Shown: piece after piece, positions 37,701-46,800 of the stretch
How positions within the stretch are numbered: position 1 is the first letter of the stretch
Layout: the number at the start of each line of letters is the position of its first letter
NCBI GenBank assembly: GCA_910579215.1
Contig: CAJTTN010000004.1
Coordinates: forward strand, 62,001-126,000
Direction of reading: 5' to 3'
DNA length: 64,000 nucleotides
Origin: an uncultured Anaeroplasmataceae bacterium
GTDB lineage: Bacteria; Bacillota_I; Bacilli_A; Acholeplasmatales; Anaeroplasmataceae
The notes under the pieces: generated by a model
What the model saw: only the letters and a program-made list of their open reading frames with translations
Told to the model about the DNA's origin: nothing
Database searches by the model: none
Translations under genes and position numbers: made by a program

Positions 37701-39613
37701 GTGTATCACATACTATAGAGCATTTAAGCTTACCTGGGAACAGTGTACTAGCAATCCCTAACATTGGTGAGAATGTTACGGTTGTTAATATATCTGCAAC
37801 ACCTACGGATCCAACCTCAACTGTATTAGGAACAGGTCAAAGAGATTTAAATGATAAGGAACAAGCAATCTTTAACTTCACTGTAAAATGTACAGCAGAG
37901 GATGGAAGCTCAACAGATTATCCAATTAAAATTGCTCGTGGTCCAATTGATGTAGATAAGGATAATAGTTTAACCTACATTGAAGTAAGTGATGGTACAG
38001 GTACAATACATTTAGGACAGGATTCTTTCAATGTAAATACAACAAGCTATGGTACTTATCATATTCCTTTTGAAGCTCAAAACTATACAATTACAGTAGT
38101 TAAGCCTGGATATTCTCCTTCTATTGTTTTGATTGATAATCAAACTGTAATGAGTGGTACAAGAACTACTACAATCTTAGACTCTGATCGTGGTAAAACT
38201 AAGACTGTAAAGGTACAAGTACAAGCTCAGGATGGTACAAAGGGACAAGAATATACCATAGAATTAGAATTTGATGCTCCAAGTCAAAATGCTTCTCTTT
38301 CTGATTTGACAGCAGATGGTGTAACAGTTCCAGGATTTACTCCTGAGGATCAGGGTGGAACCTATACATTATCTCCAAGATCCTATGATACAGAAACAAT
38401 TGAAATTGGCTATAAGACTTCCGATTCTAAGGCTACAGTTGTAGGAGATATTGGTACACAAAAATTAATTGAGGGAGTTAACACATTTGTTATTGTTGTT
38501 ACTTCTGAGAGTGGTACAGCTTATACCTATAGAATTGTAGTTCAAAGAGATTATCGTGCTCCTTATTTAACAGATTTAGGAGCAGTTGGTGAAAAATTAT
38601 TAGATACGTCTTATAAGAATACAACCTTTGATAAGGAAGTATTTGAGTATACTACTATTGTTACCTATATGACATTACATGCAACAATTAATGCTGCTAT
38701 AGATAACGAGACCTACACCGTATCTTGTAGCAATTCTACTGCAATAACAACAACTGGTCTATTAAGAAGCTTTAATGTTGATTTAGCAGAAGGATTAAAT
38801 CGCTTTACTATCACTGTTACCTCTTTAGAAGGTAAAACAACAGAATATGTACTTACAATTAAACGTCGTGGTGAGGATTCTACAAATACAGATGTTGCAA
38901 GTATTGAAATTAAGCAAATTGATCAATTCAAGACAGAATATACCAATGATTTAAGAGAATATGCTTACCAGGTACCAAATGGTATTCGTAACCTAGATTT
39001 CATTGTACATCCTGAAAAGCTTGCTGATTCAAATGGCGATGGAGCAACTTATAAAATTATTAATGATAAGAATTTAAGAGTTGGTCATAATACAGTAGTT
39101 GTATTAATCATTGCTGAGGATATGGTTTCTACACGAGCAATATTAATTGATGTAGAGCGTCTTCCAATGAATTTTACAGTTGATACGGAAGCCTATGAAA
39201 AATTTGAATGTACAGCTACTGAGCAAAGTACGGTATATGAAATTGATTTAGGAGATAAGAGGGCTTCTGCAATTGAAGATTATACTAAGTATATTAAATT
39301 TGATCAGGAGCATTATGATACTTCTAACCAATATGTAGAAGAACCAACTGTAACTGTCATTTCTGATATAGCTGATGAAAATTGTAGAGAAGTAGTTGTA
39401 AGCATCTATGATGGTTCTGAAGAACAATTTGTTACATTTAAATTAAAGTCTACGGCATTAAATACAGGATACTCTATTCCAGAAATCCTTCAGCAAATTA
39501 TGCCTTGGATTCTTTTAGCGATTGCAATCATCATCTTAATTATCATATTAATTTGTGTTAACCGTGATAAATATGGTGCAATTAACAAAAAAAGAAAAAA
39601 AGATCAAGACTAA
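31712..39613 (+). CDS. Giant cadherin-like repeat protein, C-terminal membrane anchor
   Basis: 2633 residues. The start overlaps the preceding stop by ATGA, with AAAGAGAGG 8 nt upstream. A signal peptide with a hydrophobic core (about residues 8-30) ends near TNAA. Residues about 163-292 form a beta-rich domain opening with PGDEIVVAVNAEL and closing with GAIGFTIATG and NMKIEFL strands. This resembles a cohesin fold by pattern only. From about 430 to 2500 come repeated cadherin-like beta-sandwich units (PF12733-like, e.g. FTVTAQSGATKDYTV). The C-terminus has a transmembrane helix (about 2595-2618) and a basic tail, KKRKKDQD; there is no LPXTG. Residues about 545-1970 are paralogous to the 3059-residue protein downstream. 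The likely role is a membrane-anchored extracellular scaffold or adhesin; the cohesin idea is inference. Confidence 0.92.
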   Translation: MKLTKKIKIGISFILMSVAILVTFGTIRTNAAVSTDTITYHYSVYTKETWLKYLAAKNNESFIVFEDLKVNDAMYAEDVTPCLEDYTNSGASLLDSIGGEFYTSDDLQKNGEEYATTGSGRNLKYVLKAGAVLSSYSTDAEVYGALNTLFPSKDMSSYPTITQAVPGDEIVVAVNAELMTGRRMRQAVVLLDLERYAQGGNLTRYYSELVESEGFTASNLSTKGIGLNIGWTSPSTSVYTDSPAFVGAIGFTIATGVTGNMKIEFLKKERQQEVGVASAELNKTCFVDGNAGSTSASYGTQGSQFREDNCVISVAGLSDDVGLTDITVEGKSCLSTSSSVNVNGDATLQYKGSDTSDGTANVSITVQNSGKLVANSVKYGKTLSSQTSSATQSGNSFSVNMNALNAGESYIATFQVESSSGNVRKWYAVELPKAKDTNCDLDSLGFSGTNGGATADIRLSPDFSSSTTSYTMYIPKGTTNLKLIPSVNSNLKTIKAAYPATGSGTTVASGAEFNIPTWTNNSAVKFTVTAQSGATKDYTVTLKELNLKPTSVTVTASASFNESDTDDDNDNRFTINGMPYSNSTFSLQAIFPDTSVIDHVDVYQGSVKSPSNILNGKINFTISNTGAQGAHTEVIRLEVYAKSGNKQIYYVDVNRLAANTDHSLGTVNIVANNGLNSTICNSFSGTNLTINYPGGASMLPMAYTGFTVTATPSNPLSTVEIKINNNVQSTFSFTGATEARIPVSIKITAEDGTSQTYNGMVIRAGANDDRTFTIVETNYSYTDENGDPRNGTYTLSDIGSNTWSNPNNLMPFLTKTATFKIVPNTSTTKVYIGGIDYTNKVFTTTFTNDKTNHKQRVKVLIKSEYDEVTRPNNPESGGLEFWIDLECEAPDDTMDLTNVELLHATSGAVISDTSNTQVSGRTYTYVLKESVVGSSFKLNLEWLSNTTKAYVSLVNDSTTEIKPTNVYSPHKTWSIGVKVYVFLQSQAENNLVYIIDTKFADERSTENGIANVVFKNGNVPLNFTFNETQTTYPSSGTIKVPFSVTSLNVEITAKHAKETLAAGINFISSGIDTNLKAYQTVNLQQGNNVFKVQGVAENGQAGKIYTFNIERESGSTSNKIESLVINSINCADISFLTQYFDYVFNSLDTNFSFYLPRGTSYLNVELGVSLNASFTITSSKADPTSTSPFYCSVTDGEVVVLTINVKSETETITGVGSGKTYTIRVYVADTDNKLDNLNIYVSQDELDDILDENGNTFNFDSNTANLGTFTVPFKTKGAFFLPSKDGFFGTIAFDGQTLGQASDGYEKSFNKAGSYKITVKVTSELGNLAKNDAKINKTDKSFTYTFTVVRKEGSNNNYLTNLEIYIDGLKKDYTINGVAQPFLKTNTGPYMVENVKAVSPDANIVAVKEDESATVTGAGTQTIALPDGTISQLFVIRVTAEDEVSVRDYKIQLWTTKANPSTDKALNRITATSDTDGKTNKLTPTFAQNIHQYTINLSSVEEEAILHFTKNSSDSTLYIDDGLNSVATADTSYDYSVSVSPNSSVVVTVYLTAQDGSEGDPYEITISRDAADTDATLDQFTINGKPVTGFTSGDNGGQYEVHIGDANEVYFDGVPKKSTTTISRNPAPSNDRQPLNIGSNIFTVETTAQDGKTTCRYTVNVIKDAPRILDELEALVENTNKLTPTFAPEIYRGYSVSLTFDQTSAIIKYVSQHVTAGYNTVSVFDPQGNEITSANNLITITNIAVGSTVYKVRVKTESGATADYEITFVRDAGSDDNSIIQYEYLANTGDSSYTNLTVNGVDTSYKYTVGRDITTFDPRITTSDPNAKIIMPTDLTLTPGKANIKRVIIESQTGKQKIYTFTVYPCDTDFDIDDINVLVSLGGADILDIDGTKFIDYENGNLSITVANSIAQTYLEVLGGGANSVIYVNGNKYTNQIVTLKEGTNTFVIYIKSEYGEADPAATNAQSPSVTITITRQAKSTDSTLKELTVTYVDSAGVSHTIEHLSLPGNSVLAIPNIGENVTVVNISATPTDPTSTVLGTGQRDLNDKEQAIFNFTVKCTAEDGSSTDYPIKIARGPIDVDKDNSLTYIEVSDGTGTIHLGQDSFNVNTTSYGTYHIPFEAQNYTITVVKPGYSPSIVLIDNQTVMSGTRTTTILDSDRGKTKTVKVQVQAQDGTKGQEYTIELEFDAPSQNASLSDLTADGVTVPGFTPEDQGGTYTLSPRSYDTETIEIGYKTSDSKATVVGDIGTQKLIEGVNTFVIVVTSESGTAYTYRIVVQRDYRAPYLTDLGAVGEKLLDTSYKNTTFDKEVFEYTTIVTYMTLHATINAAIDNETYTVSCSNSTAITTTGLLRSFNVDLAEGLNRFTITVTSLEGKTTEYVLTIKRRGEDSTNTDVASIEIKQIDQFKTEYTNDLREYAYQVPNGIRNLDFIVHPEKLADSNGDGATYKIINDKNLRVGHNTVVVLIIAEDMVSTRAILIDVERLPMNFTVDTEAYEKFECTATEQSTVYEIDLGDKRASAIEDYTKYIKFDQEHYDTSNQYVEEPTVTVISDIADENCREVVVSIYDGSEEQFVTFKLKSTALNTGYSIPEILQQIMPWILLAIAIIILIIILICVNRDKYGAINKKRKKDQD

Positions 39614-39626
39614 GGAGTGAATAAAT

Positions 39627-42569
39627 ATGAATTTATTAGAAACAGCTTTATTTGCCATGGGAAGCTTTGAAATCACACTTACTATCTTGATTATAGTTCT
39701 TGTCATTATTATTGTTCTAGTAGCAATTATTGCTTATCGATATAACCATCGTAAGCAAGCAAGAGCTAGCCAGTATATGGATAATGAATGCTTAATTTAC
39801 AATAAAAAAGGATTAGAAAAGTATATTCAAAAAAAGAAGAAGAAGTTTTCTAATCCTACCGTACTGGTAGTTGAAATGCGTAACTTAAGTTATCTCTATA
39901 TGAACTATTCAAAGAGAAGTAAATTGATGTACGATATTACGGATTGCTTAACTAAAGGCTTAGCTAAGCATGAAATGATTAGTAGAATTGAATTTGATAA
40001 GTTCTTCCTAATTTTAGATAATAAGGAAAAAGAAGATATTAGAACCATGTGTCAAAGCATGGAAAGACGTTTAGTTGAAATGCAGATTGAAGATTTTGGC
40101 ATGTATGATTTCTACTTATATTTTGGTGTTTATGAAAAAGCACCTCTTGATGATCCGGAAATTATTTATATTTCTTCTGCTATTATTCCTTTTTCCAAAT
40201 TGATTGAAAATAACTTATATTATTATACAGATGATGTAAGAGCTATTTTTGAAAAGCTTAAAAAAATCAATAATGAGAAACAACCAGATTTTGAACAAAA
40301 TAAATTTGTTCCTTATATTCAGCCTAACGTTGATTTAAGAACTGGTAAAGTTGTTGGTGGTGAAATATTATGTCGATGGGAGGACGAAGAAACTGGATTT
40401 AAATTTAATCCAGGAGATTTTATTCCTTTATTCGAACAGACAGGATTCATTCGCTATATTGATGAGCTGATGTTGAAATCAGCCTGTGAATTGGCACAGC
40501 GCATGATTCATCGTGGAAGAACAGATATTATTATTTCTGTTAATGTATCTAAGGTACAATTTTTAACTCCTAACTTTGAAAGTAGAGTAATGGAAATTGT
40601 TCAATCCTATCAGATTGATCCTAAAAATATTATGCTTGAGATTGCTGAGAATACATTAATGGAGAACTACTCCTATATTTCAAAAATAATTACAAAATTA
40701 CGTCAATTTGGCTTTACTGTAGCTATGGATGATTTCGGTAAGGAATTATCCTCTATGGAATCTTTAACTACAGGTTCCTTTGAATATGTTAAGCTAGATA
40801 TGCTTTTCTTTAAGAATAAGCTAGCAACAGAAAAGGATCGTGTCATTGTTAAAAATATCTTACGTATGCTTTTAAATTTAAATTATAAGCTAATATGTGA
40901 AGGTGTATCCGATGAAAAGACACTTACAGAGCTAGCTCAAATTTGTCGTGATGTTATCGTTCAAGGATATGTAATTTCTGAACCGATTCCATTGCCAATG
41001 TTTGATCCTTTTGCTGATCGAATCTTCAATTTCAATTTACCTGATTATGAAGAGGATGAGGAAGAAGCACCTAAAGCTAAGAAAAAGAAGGCTAAGGATG
41101 GAGCTGGTGAAGGTGGAGATTCTTCCATTGCTGTAGATGTAAATGCGGCAACAACTCCAAATGGTGGTACTTCTATCAATATTTCTGGTTTAGGTGGAAC
41201 TACAGTTGTACCTGAGCAGAATAAGGAATTAGAAGAAATGCGCCGTCAAATGGAAGAAATGCGTCATCAATTCCAAAGCTCATTAGAAGAACAAAAGCGT
41301 CAAGCGCATGAGGATGAAATGAAGCGTATGAGAGATGAGATGGCAAAGCTTCAAAATCAGCCTAAGGAAAGCAATTCTGAAATTGATGCTCTACGTCTTG
41401 AAATTGAACGCTTAAAGGCAAATCAAAATGCAGGTGGAAATACTACCTATATTCAAAGAGAATATCGCGATAGAGGCGTTTATTATGATTATGATGATGA
41501 ACTTTCTCGTCTTCGTAGAGAGGTATCTGATTTGAGATATTCTTCGAACAGAGATAGATATTATGTTAAGGATAACTATTATGTGAAGGACAATCGTGAT
41601 AGAGAATTTGATCTTCTTCAGAAGCAAATTGATGATTTAAAAGAAAATCAAAAGAATCAGCCAGTATTTAATATTGACGAGCTTGTAGAAAGATTGACAA
41701 AGCGTCAGGATGACTCTCGTTATAGAATTGAAAAGGCTGAGGCTGAGGCTAAATCTTTACGTGAAAGACTTGAACAAGAGCGTAAAGAGCGTGAGGATTT
41801 AGAGTCATTAATTGCTGAGCTTCAAAACAAGCAGTCTGAGGAGGAAGAGGTAATCGAGGTTGACTTAGCAGAACAGGTTAGAGAACAAGAAGAAGCTGAC
41901 CGTAATCTTAACCTTGACCTTTCTACACTTTCTAGAACGGATGTTGCAGATGATGAGGATGACGACGATGATGATGAGGAAGAAATTGAAAAGCTTGCTA
42001 AACCTAAGTTGTCATTAGAAGAACTAGAGGCTATTATTCAATCTTATCGTGAAAAATACAATGAGGATTGGAGTACCTATGCTAAAAACGAGCTTAAGGA
42101 TGGATACTATGAAATTATTGATGGCTTAAATTATTATAAGCGTACAAGAAGAACATTCTTAGATCGTATTAAAAAGGCTTCTCCAGAATTGAAGCAGGTA
42201 TTTAACATTGTTAAAAATGAAATCATGAAGTACTCTAGTGTATCTAATAAGTTGACAAACTTCTATGATAGCTTCTATCTAGGAAGAAAGTTAGTTTGTA
42301 AGCTTTCCTTAACTTCAAAGAAGCTTAAGGTTTATTTGGCTGTTGACCCAACCAAATATCCAGAGCGTCAATTCCCTCATAAGGATGTCTCTGAAAAGAA
42401 AGCTCATGCAAGAACTCCATATTATACTATGGTACGTTCTCAACTTTCAGTAAGAAGAATTAATAAGGTAATTGCAGATTTAATGCAAGAACAGAATATT
42501 GCAGTTAATCAAAGCTACAAGGTTGTAGATTATGCAAACAAATTCAAATACATGAAGGATACTAAATAA
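39627..42569 (+). CDS. Membrane protein with degenerate GGDEF, EAL, coiled coil and novel C-terminal domain
   Basis: 980 residues; the ribosome site AAGGAG overlaps the preceding stop, so it is co-transcribed with the giants. A transmembrane helix lies at about 14-36. Residues about 50-195 look like a GGDEF fold whose signature is replaced by RIEFDKFF, so diguanylate cyclase activity is not expected. Residues about 225-460 are an EAL domain. It keeps many metal and substrate residues: GGEIL for EAL, NVSKVQF, LEIAEN, MDDFG, YVKLD, CEGV and VQGY. Loop 6 and the EGVE motif are altered (EGVSDE), so it may bind c-di-GMP rather than hydrolyse it. Residues about 530-745 are charged coiled coil, then comes an acidic run at about 776-788. 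The last ~180 residues form a compact domain (YYKRTRR, DSFYLGRKLVCKL, KKLKVYLAVDP) like an unnamed domain I recall in other gut Bacillota. A cytoplasmic sensor or regulator of the surface complex is the likely role. Confidence 0.88.
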   Translation: MNLLETALFAMGSFEITLTILIIVLVIIIVLVAIIAYRYNHRKQARASQYMDNECLIYNKKGLEKYIQKKKKKFSNPTVLVVEMRNLSYLYMNYSKRSKLMYDITDCLTKGLAKHEMISRIEFDKFFLILDNKEKEDIRTMCQSMERRLVEMQIEDFGMYDFYLYFGVYEKAPLDDPEIIYISSAIIPFSKLIENNLYYYTDDVRAIFEKLKKINNEKQPDFEQNKFVPYIQPNVDLRTGKVVGGEILCRWEDEETGFKFNPGDFIPLFEQTGFIRYIDELMLKSACELAQRMIHRGRTDIIISVNVSKVQFLTPNFESRVMEIVQSYQIDPKNIMLEIAENTLMENYSYISKIITKLRQFGFTVAMDDFGKELSSMESLTTGSFEYVKLDMLFFKNKLATEKDRVIVKNILRMLLNLNYKLICEGVSDEKTLTELAQICRDVIVQGYVISEPIPLPMFDPFADRIFNFNLPDYEEDEEEAPKAKKKKAKDGAGEGGDSSIAVDVNAATTPNGGTSINISGLGGTTVVPEQNKELEEMRRQMEEMRHQFQSSLEEQKRQAHEDEMKRMRDEMAKLQNQPKESNSEIDALRLEIERLKANQNAGGNTTYIQREYRDRGVYYDYDDELSRLRREVSDLRYSSNRDRYYVKDNYYVKDNRDREFDLLQKQIDDLKENQKNQPVFNIDELVERLTKRQDDSRYRIEKAEAEAKSLRERLEQERKEREDLESLIAELQNKQSEEEEVIEVDLAEQVREQEEADRNLNLDLSTLSRTDVADDEDDDDDDEEEIEKLAKPKLSLEELEAIIQSYREKYNEDWSTYAKNELKDGYYEIIDGLNYYKRTRRTFLDRIKKASPELKQVFNIVKNEIMKYSSVSNKLTNFYDSFYLGRKLVCKLSLTSKKLKVYLAVDPTKYPERQFPHKDVSEKKAHARTPYYTMVRSQLSVRRINKVIADLMQEQNIAVNQSYKVVDYANKFKYMKDTK

Positions 42570-42577
42570 AAACTTTT

Positions 42578-42604
42578 AAGACTATCCTCTCATAGGATAG
42601 TCTT
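42578..42604 (+). terminator. Hairpin downstream of the EAL gene
   Basis: A perfect 10-bp stem, AAGACTATCC/GGATAGTCTT, with a 7-nt loop. The following tract is AGATTTT, so it is a weak terminator or a processing/stability element. Its 3' arm shares TCTT (42,601-42,604) with the larger hairpin that follows, so the two cannot form fully at once. Confidence 0.55.
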
Positions 42605-42650
42605 AGATTTTAAGTAAAAGAGGGAGACTTCTTTTACTTAGAATCTAAGA
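42601..42650 (+). promoter_or_regulatory. 22-bp inverted repeat just before the lipoprotein ribosome site
   Basis: 42,601-42,622 pairs with 42,629-42,650 over 22 positions (20 Watson-Crick and two G-U) around a 6-nt loop. There is no T-run; instead the ribosome site AAGGAAGG begins directly after the stem. An RNA of this shape could block exonucleases, be cut by RNase III, or adjust translation of the lipoprotein relative to upstream genes. It could also be a protein-binding palindrome in DNA. Confidence 0.65.
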
Positions 42651-42665
42651 AAAGGAAGGATGAAA

Positions 42666-43802
42666 ATGAAAAAAATCATTGTATTTCTTTTATGTATATT
42701 TTGTTTAATAACCTTTTCTTCTTGTAGTACAGATGAAGATGAAAATGAGCTTTTATCTATTGAATTAACAAAGCCAGAACATATAACAGTAGAAATGGGA
42801 CTTATCTATCAGCCTAAGGATATTGTTGTGAAAGCTATTTATACGAATGAAACTAGAATCGTAACTTCTTATGCAAAATTTTCTCATGTAGATACAAATA
42901 CATTGGGAACGAAAACAGTTGAGGTTACTTATAAAACGAAAAGTGCTACCTATGAAATAGAAGTAATAAAAGGAGTTCCGGCAATCAATTATAGTTTAAG
43001 AATAAAAGAGAATCCTAAAAAAATGATTTATTATGTGGATGAACAGTTGGATTTAGAGGGCATTAAAATTGTCATGCTAAAGAATGACAAGGAAGAAACA
43101 GAAATAGATTTAGATAAATTTGATATGCATCTAAGTTTAAATGGAATTACTAAGGAATCCTTATCTGAGCCAGGAAACTATAAGTTGACATTTTCTATCA
43201 GGCATTTAGAGAAATTGTATTCTATTAGCTTATTTATTGAGGTCTTATTCAAAGAGGATAATACACCTAAGGATAAGCTTATAGTCGATCAAAAGCAATC
43301 TAAATTAGAGTATTGGCTCAATGAGGTTTTTGATCCAACTACAATGATTGTTTGTATAACAGATGAAAAAGAAGAACAACGAGTTCCCATATTGACAAGC
43401 TTGTGTAAGTTTACGGTAGTATATAATAATATCGTTATAGAGGACCAAAAATTTAGAGAAACTGGCGCCTACATAATTCAAATTGAATATGGTAATTTTA
43501 AATGTGATGTTGAGGTAATAGTGAAATATAGGCTGATCAATAAAAAATTAGTTTTAGACTTGGAAAAGGCTAAAATCAAGTTTACTGTTGGTGAAACCTT
43601 TAGTTCCTCTGGATTAGGTATCTATTATTACGAGGATGACGTCCTTAAAAGAATAGTGAGCAGTATGTCCTGTAATTTTACTTTACTTCTAAATGGAATA
43701 GAAAAACCGTCCTTACTATTGGATGAGCCAGGTACATATTCAGTTTTAGTAGAATTTATTGATGAAAATGTATCTGAAGGTTATAGAATTGCTGTAGTAT
43801 AA
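42666..43802 (+). CDS. Lipoprotein with repeated Ig-like domains
   Basis: About 378 residues. ATGs occur at 42,660 and 42,666. The ribosome site AAGGAAGG (42,652-42,659) abuts the first but stands at proper distance from the second, so 42,666 is chosen. A lipoprotein signal peptide ends in FSSC, giving an acylated Cys about 22 residues in. The rest is four successive beta-sandwich units of about 85 residues. Each has a VGExF/VDEQLD strand near its start and a G-x-Y ending with hydrophobic alternation, like bacterial Ig-like group 3 domains. It sits between the EAL protein and the second cadherin-like giant, in the same direction. A structural or anchoring component of the same surface system is likely. 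No catalytic motif is visible. Confidence 0.82.
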   Translation: MKKIIVFLLCIFCLITFSSCSTDEDENELLSIELTKPEHITVEMGLIYQPKDIVVKAIYTNETRIVTSYAKFSHVDTNTLGTKTVEVTYKTKSATYEIEVIKGVPAINYSLRIKENPKKMIYYVDEQLDLEGIKIVMLKNDKEETEIDLDKFDMHLSLNGITKESLSEPGNYKLTFSIRHLEKLYSISLFIEVLFKEDNTPKDKLIVDQKQSKLEYWLNEVFDPTTMIVCITDEKEEQRVPILTSLCKFTVVYNNIVIEDQKFRETGAYIIQIEYGNFKCDVEVIVKYRLINKKLVLDLEKAKIKFTVGETFSSSGLGIYYYEDDVLKRIVSSMSCNFTLLLNGIEKPSLLLDEPGTYSVLVEFIDENVSEGYRIAVV

Positions 43803-43839
43803 ATAAAAAAAGATTAACATGTACTAATGGAGTGGTCAT

Positions 43840-46800
43840 ATGAAAAAGCTTTTAAAATTCATAATAACATCAATGTCTTTCGTTTTTATATTGATGTCTA
43901 TCATTCAATCCTCTTCTACGGTAAAGGTAGAAGAAAATAATTCTTCAATACCTATGAATAATCCAGTTGATGTCACAAAGGATGCAAGAGCAGCAGATGA
44001 AGCGATAGCATCTATAACTATTACATCAGGGGATTATACACAAATAAAAAGTGAATATAATATCTATACTAAGACTTATGAATTTACAGATTTTCCTTAT
44101 ACGAGTACCTCCTATACCTTTCATGTGGATTTTACAGATTCTACACAAATTACGAATCTGACTTTAAGCCATAACAACATATCTGTAGCTGATGTTCCAA
44201 ATACCTATGACGACTTTTCGTTAGATTTGGTGTTTGATAAGGAAGATGATGATACCTTACATATAGAAATCACGACAACTAAAACCTATAGATATGATAT
44301 AAAGATTACTAGAGAAATTCCAGATGATAATGCCTCTCTTGGAACAGTATCTATTATTGCACGTCGGCAGGAGGAAGAGGTTACAATTTGTAATAGCTTT
44401 ACAAGTACTAGCTTAAAATTTGTTTATCCTGATGGAGCTACTGCCCTTCCTTGCACATTTGATTCTATAGAAGTTGAGGCTACACCTGAATCTGAAAAAG
44501 CAACCTTAGAGGTTAAAATTAATAATTTAAATACTCATACATATACTTTTCCTGAAAAAACTGTAGAAAGTTTAAGTGTTGGAATTTCTATTATTGTTAC
44601 TGCAGAGAATGGTACTGAAAAAACTTATAAAGGAACAGTAGTACGTGCGCAAGCTGATGACAATCGAAATATTACTATTGAAGAGGAGTCTTTTACCTAT
44701 TTAGATTCTCAGGGAAATGAACAAAGAGGGACATTTACGTTAGAACTCATTGAGGGAACGGATGAAGATGGAACAACTAAAATAATTAACTATAGTAATC
44801 CAAATAGCTTAATGAAGTTTTCAACGATTAAAGCATCCTTTAAAATCGTTCCTGAATCTCCAACCACTAAAGTATATATTGATGGAATAGATTATACCAA
44901 TCAAACATTTGAAACGGTCATAAAAAATACGATTTCTAATTTACCTAAGCGTCTCAATCTTTCTATAAAATCGGAAAAGGATGAAATATTACGTCCAAAT
45001 TATCCAACTGCAGGAGGCTTTAATACCTCAATTGATTTAACTTCAGAAAAGCCTGAAACTACAAGAACTATAAAAGATGTTAATTTAAAGCATTCTATAG
45101 AAAATGCATTGATTAGCAATTCTTCTAATACTGTGATTCAGGATAAGAATTATAGCTATACTCTAAAGAAAAGTATCGTAGGTGAATCCTTTAAAATAGA
45201 TTTAACTTGGAATGGAGAATATACAAAGGCGTATTTAGCTACTACCAATTCTAATGATATTATGGTAGAAGGTAATCTATACAATCCAGATCAGGTATGG
45301 AGCATTGGTACAGATATTTATATTTACCTACAAGCTCAAAGTGAAGAGTATGAGGTCTATTCTATATCAACAGAATTTGAAGATGAACGTTCTACGGAAA
45401 ATGGTATCGCCAATGTAGAATTTAAAAATGGAGATACACCATTGAGTTTTACATTTGACGAGGCGAATTTTATATATCCAGAAACAGGGAGTTTAGAGCT
45501 TCCCTACTCTGTTTTGCAACTCGGGGTAGAAATTACCTTAAAGCATGCAGCAGAAACTTTATTTTCAGGAGAAAATTATTTATCTGGAGCCTTAAATGAT
45601 GATTTGAAAGTTATTTTGAGTGTATCCTTAAAGGAAGGAGAAAATACTTTCTATATTCAAGGTATTTCTGAAAAAGGAGAGAATGGACAAGTATATTCCT
45701 TTTCTATAACAAGATTAAGTGGAAGTACAGAAAATGATTTAGAATCCTTAAGGATTAATGGAATAGATTGTACTGATGCTACTCTCCTTGGCACAAATTT
45801 TGATCAAGCATTTTCAAAGGAAAATTCAAACTTTTCTTTCTATGCGTCTAGAGGAACAAATGAATTTATTTTTGAATTGGGAACCTCTTTAAATTCTGTA
45901 TATACTATATCTACTTCAGCAAGTAGAGCAAGTAGCTATATAATTGCAGATGGTACGTATCAGGAATTTAATATTTGTGTCAAATCAGAAGTGGAAAATA
46001 TTACAGGTACGGGTGCTGGAAAAAATTATACGATAAGAATATATGTTGCAGATAAAGATAATAAGCTAGAAGATTTAAAGATGTTTGATTCTTTTGAGGG
46101 AACAAATGAGGTATTAGATACAAATGGTAATGCTTTGGTATTCCATAAGGATAATTCTAATGTACCTACCTTTAAGCTTCCATTTAAAACTAAAAAAGGA
46201 TATTTTCTTCCTATCAAAGAAAATTTCCATGGAACAGTAGCCTTTGATAGAGAGGAGTTACCAAGTTTATCGAATCGCTATTTGAAGGAATTCAACGCTT
46301 TAAGGAATACATTTGATATCATTGTAAATTCAGAATTAGGTGTATTAGCTGATGGTGATCCTACGATTCATGATCAAACCTTTACCTATAAGCTTATAGT
46401 AGAGCGTGAGGCAGGGAGCACAAATGCTTATTTGCAATCCCTATCTGTAGAAATTGATGGGGATGCTTCTGCATTTTCTTATCAAATGGAAAACCAAGAT
46501 TTTAATAAAGAAATATTAGGACCTTATACAGTGGAGTATGTTTCCAAAACGGCCTCAAGCTTAACGATTAATGCTCAAACAGAAGATCCTAATGCAACCA
46601 TTCAAGAAGAATTGGTTAGAGAAATTCATTTATCGGATACGACAATTTCTCAAACCTTCACAATAACTGTTTTAGCAGAGGATGAGATTACAACAAAAGT
46701 ATATTCTGTAGAATTATGGATTACCAGAGCTGATCCTGATGAGGATAATACTTTAAGATTTATTTCAGCGAATTTATTTACTAATCCAGCTACAAATATC

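Noticed and set aside
39480..39613. Sortase signal at the end of the 2633-residue giant
   Set aside because: No LPXTG or close variant is found before the membrane helix.
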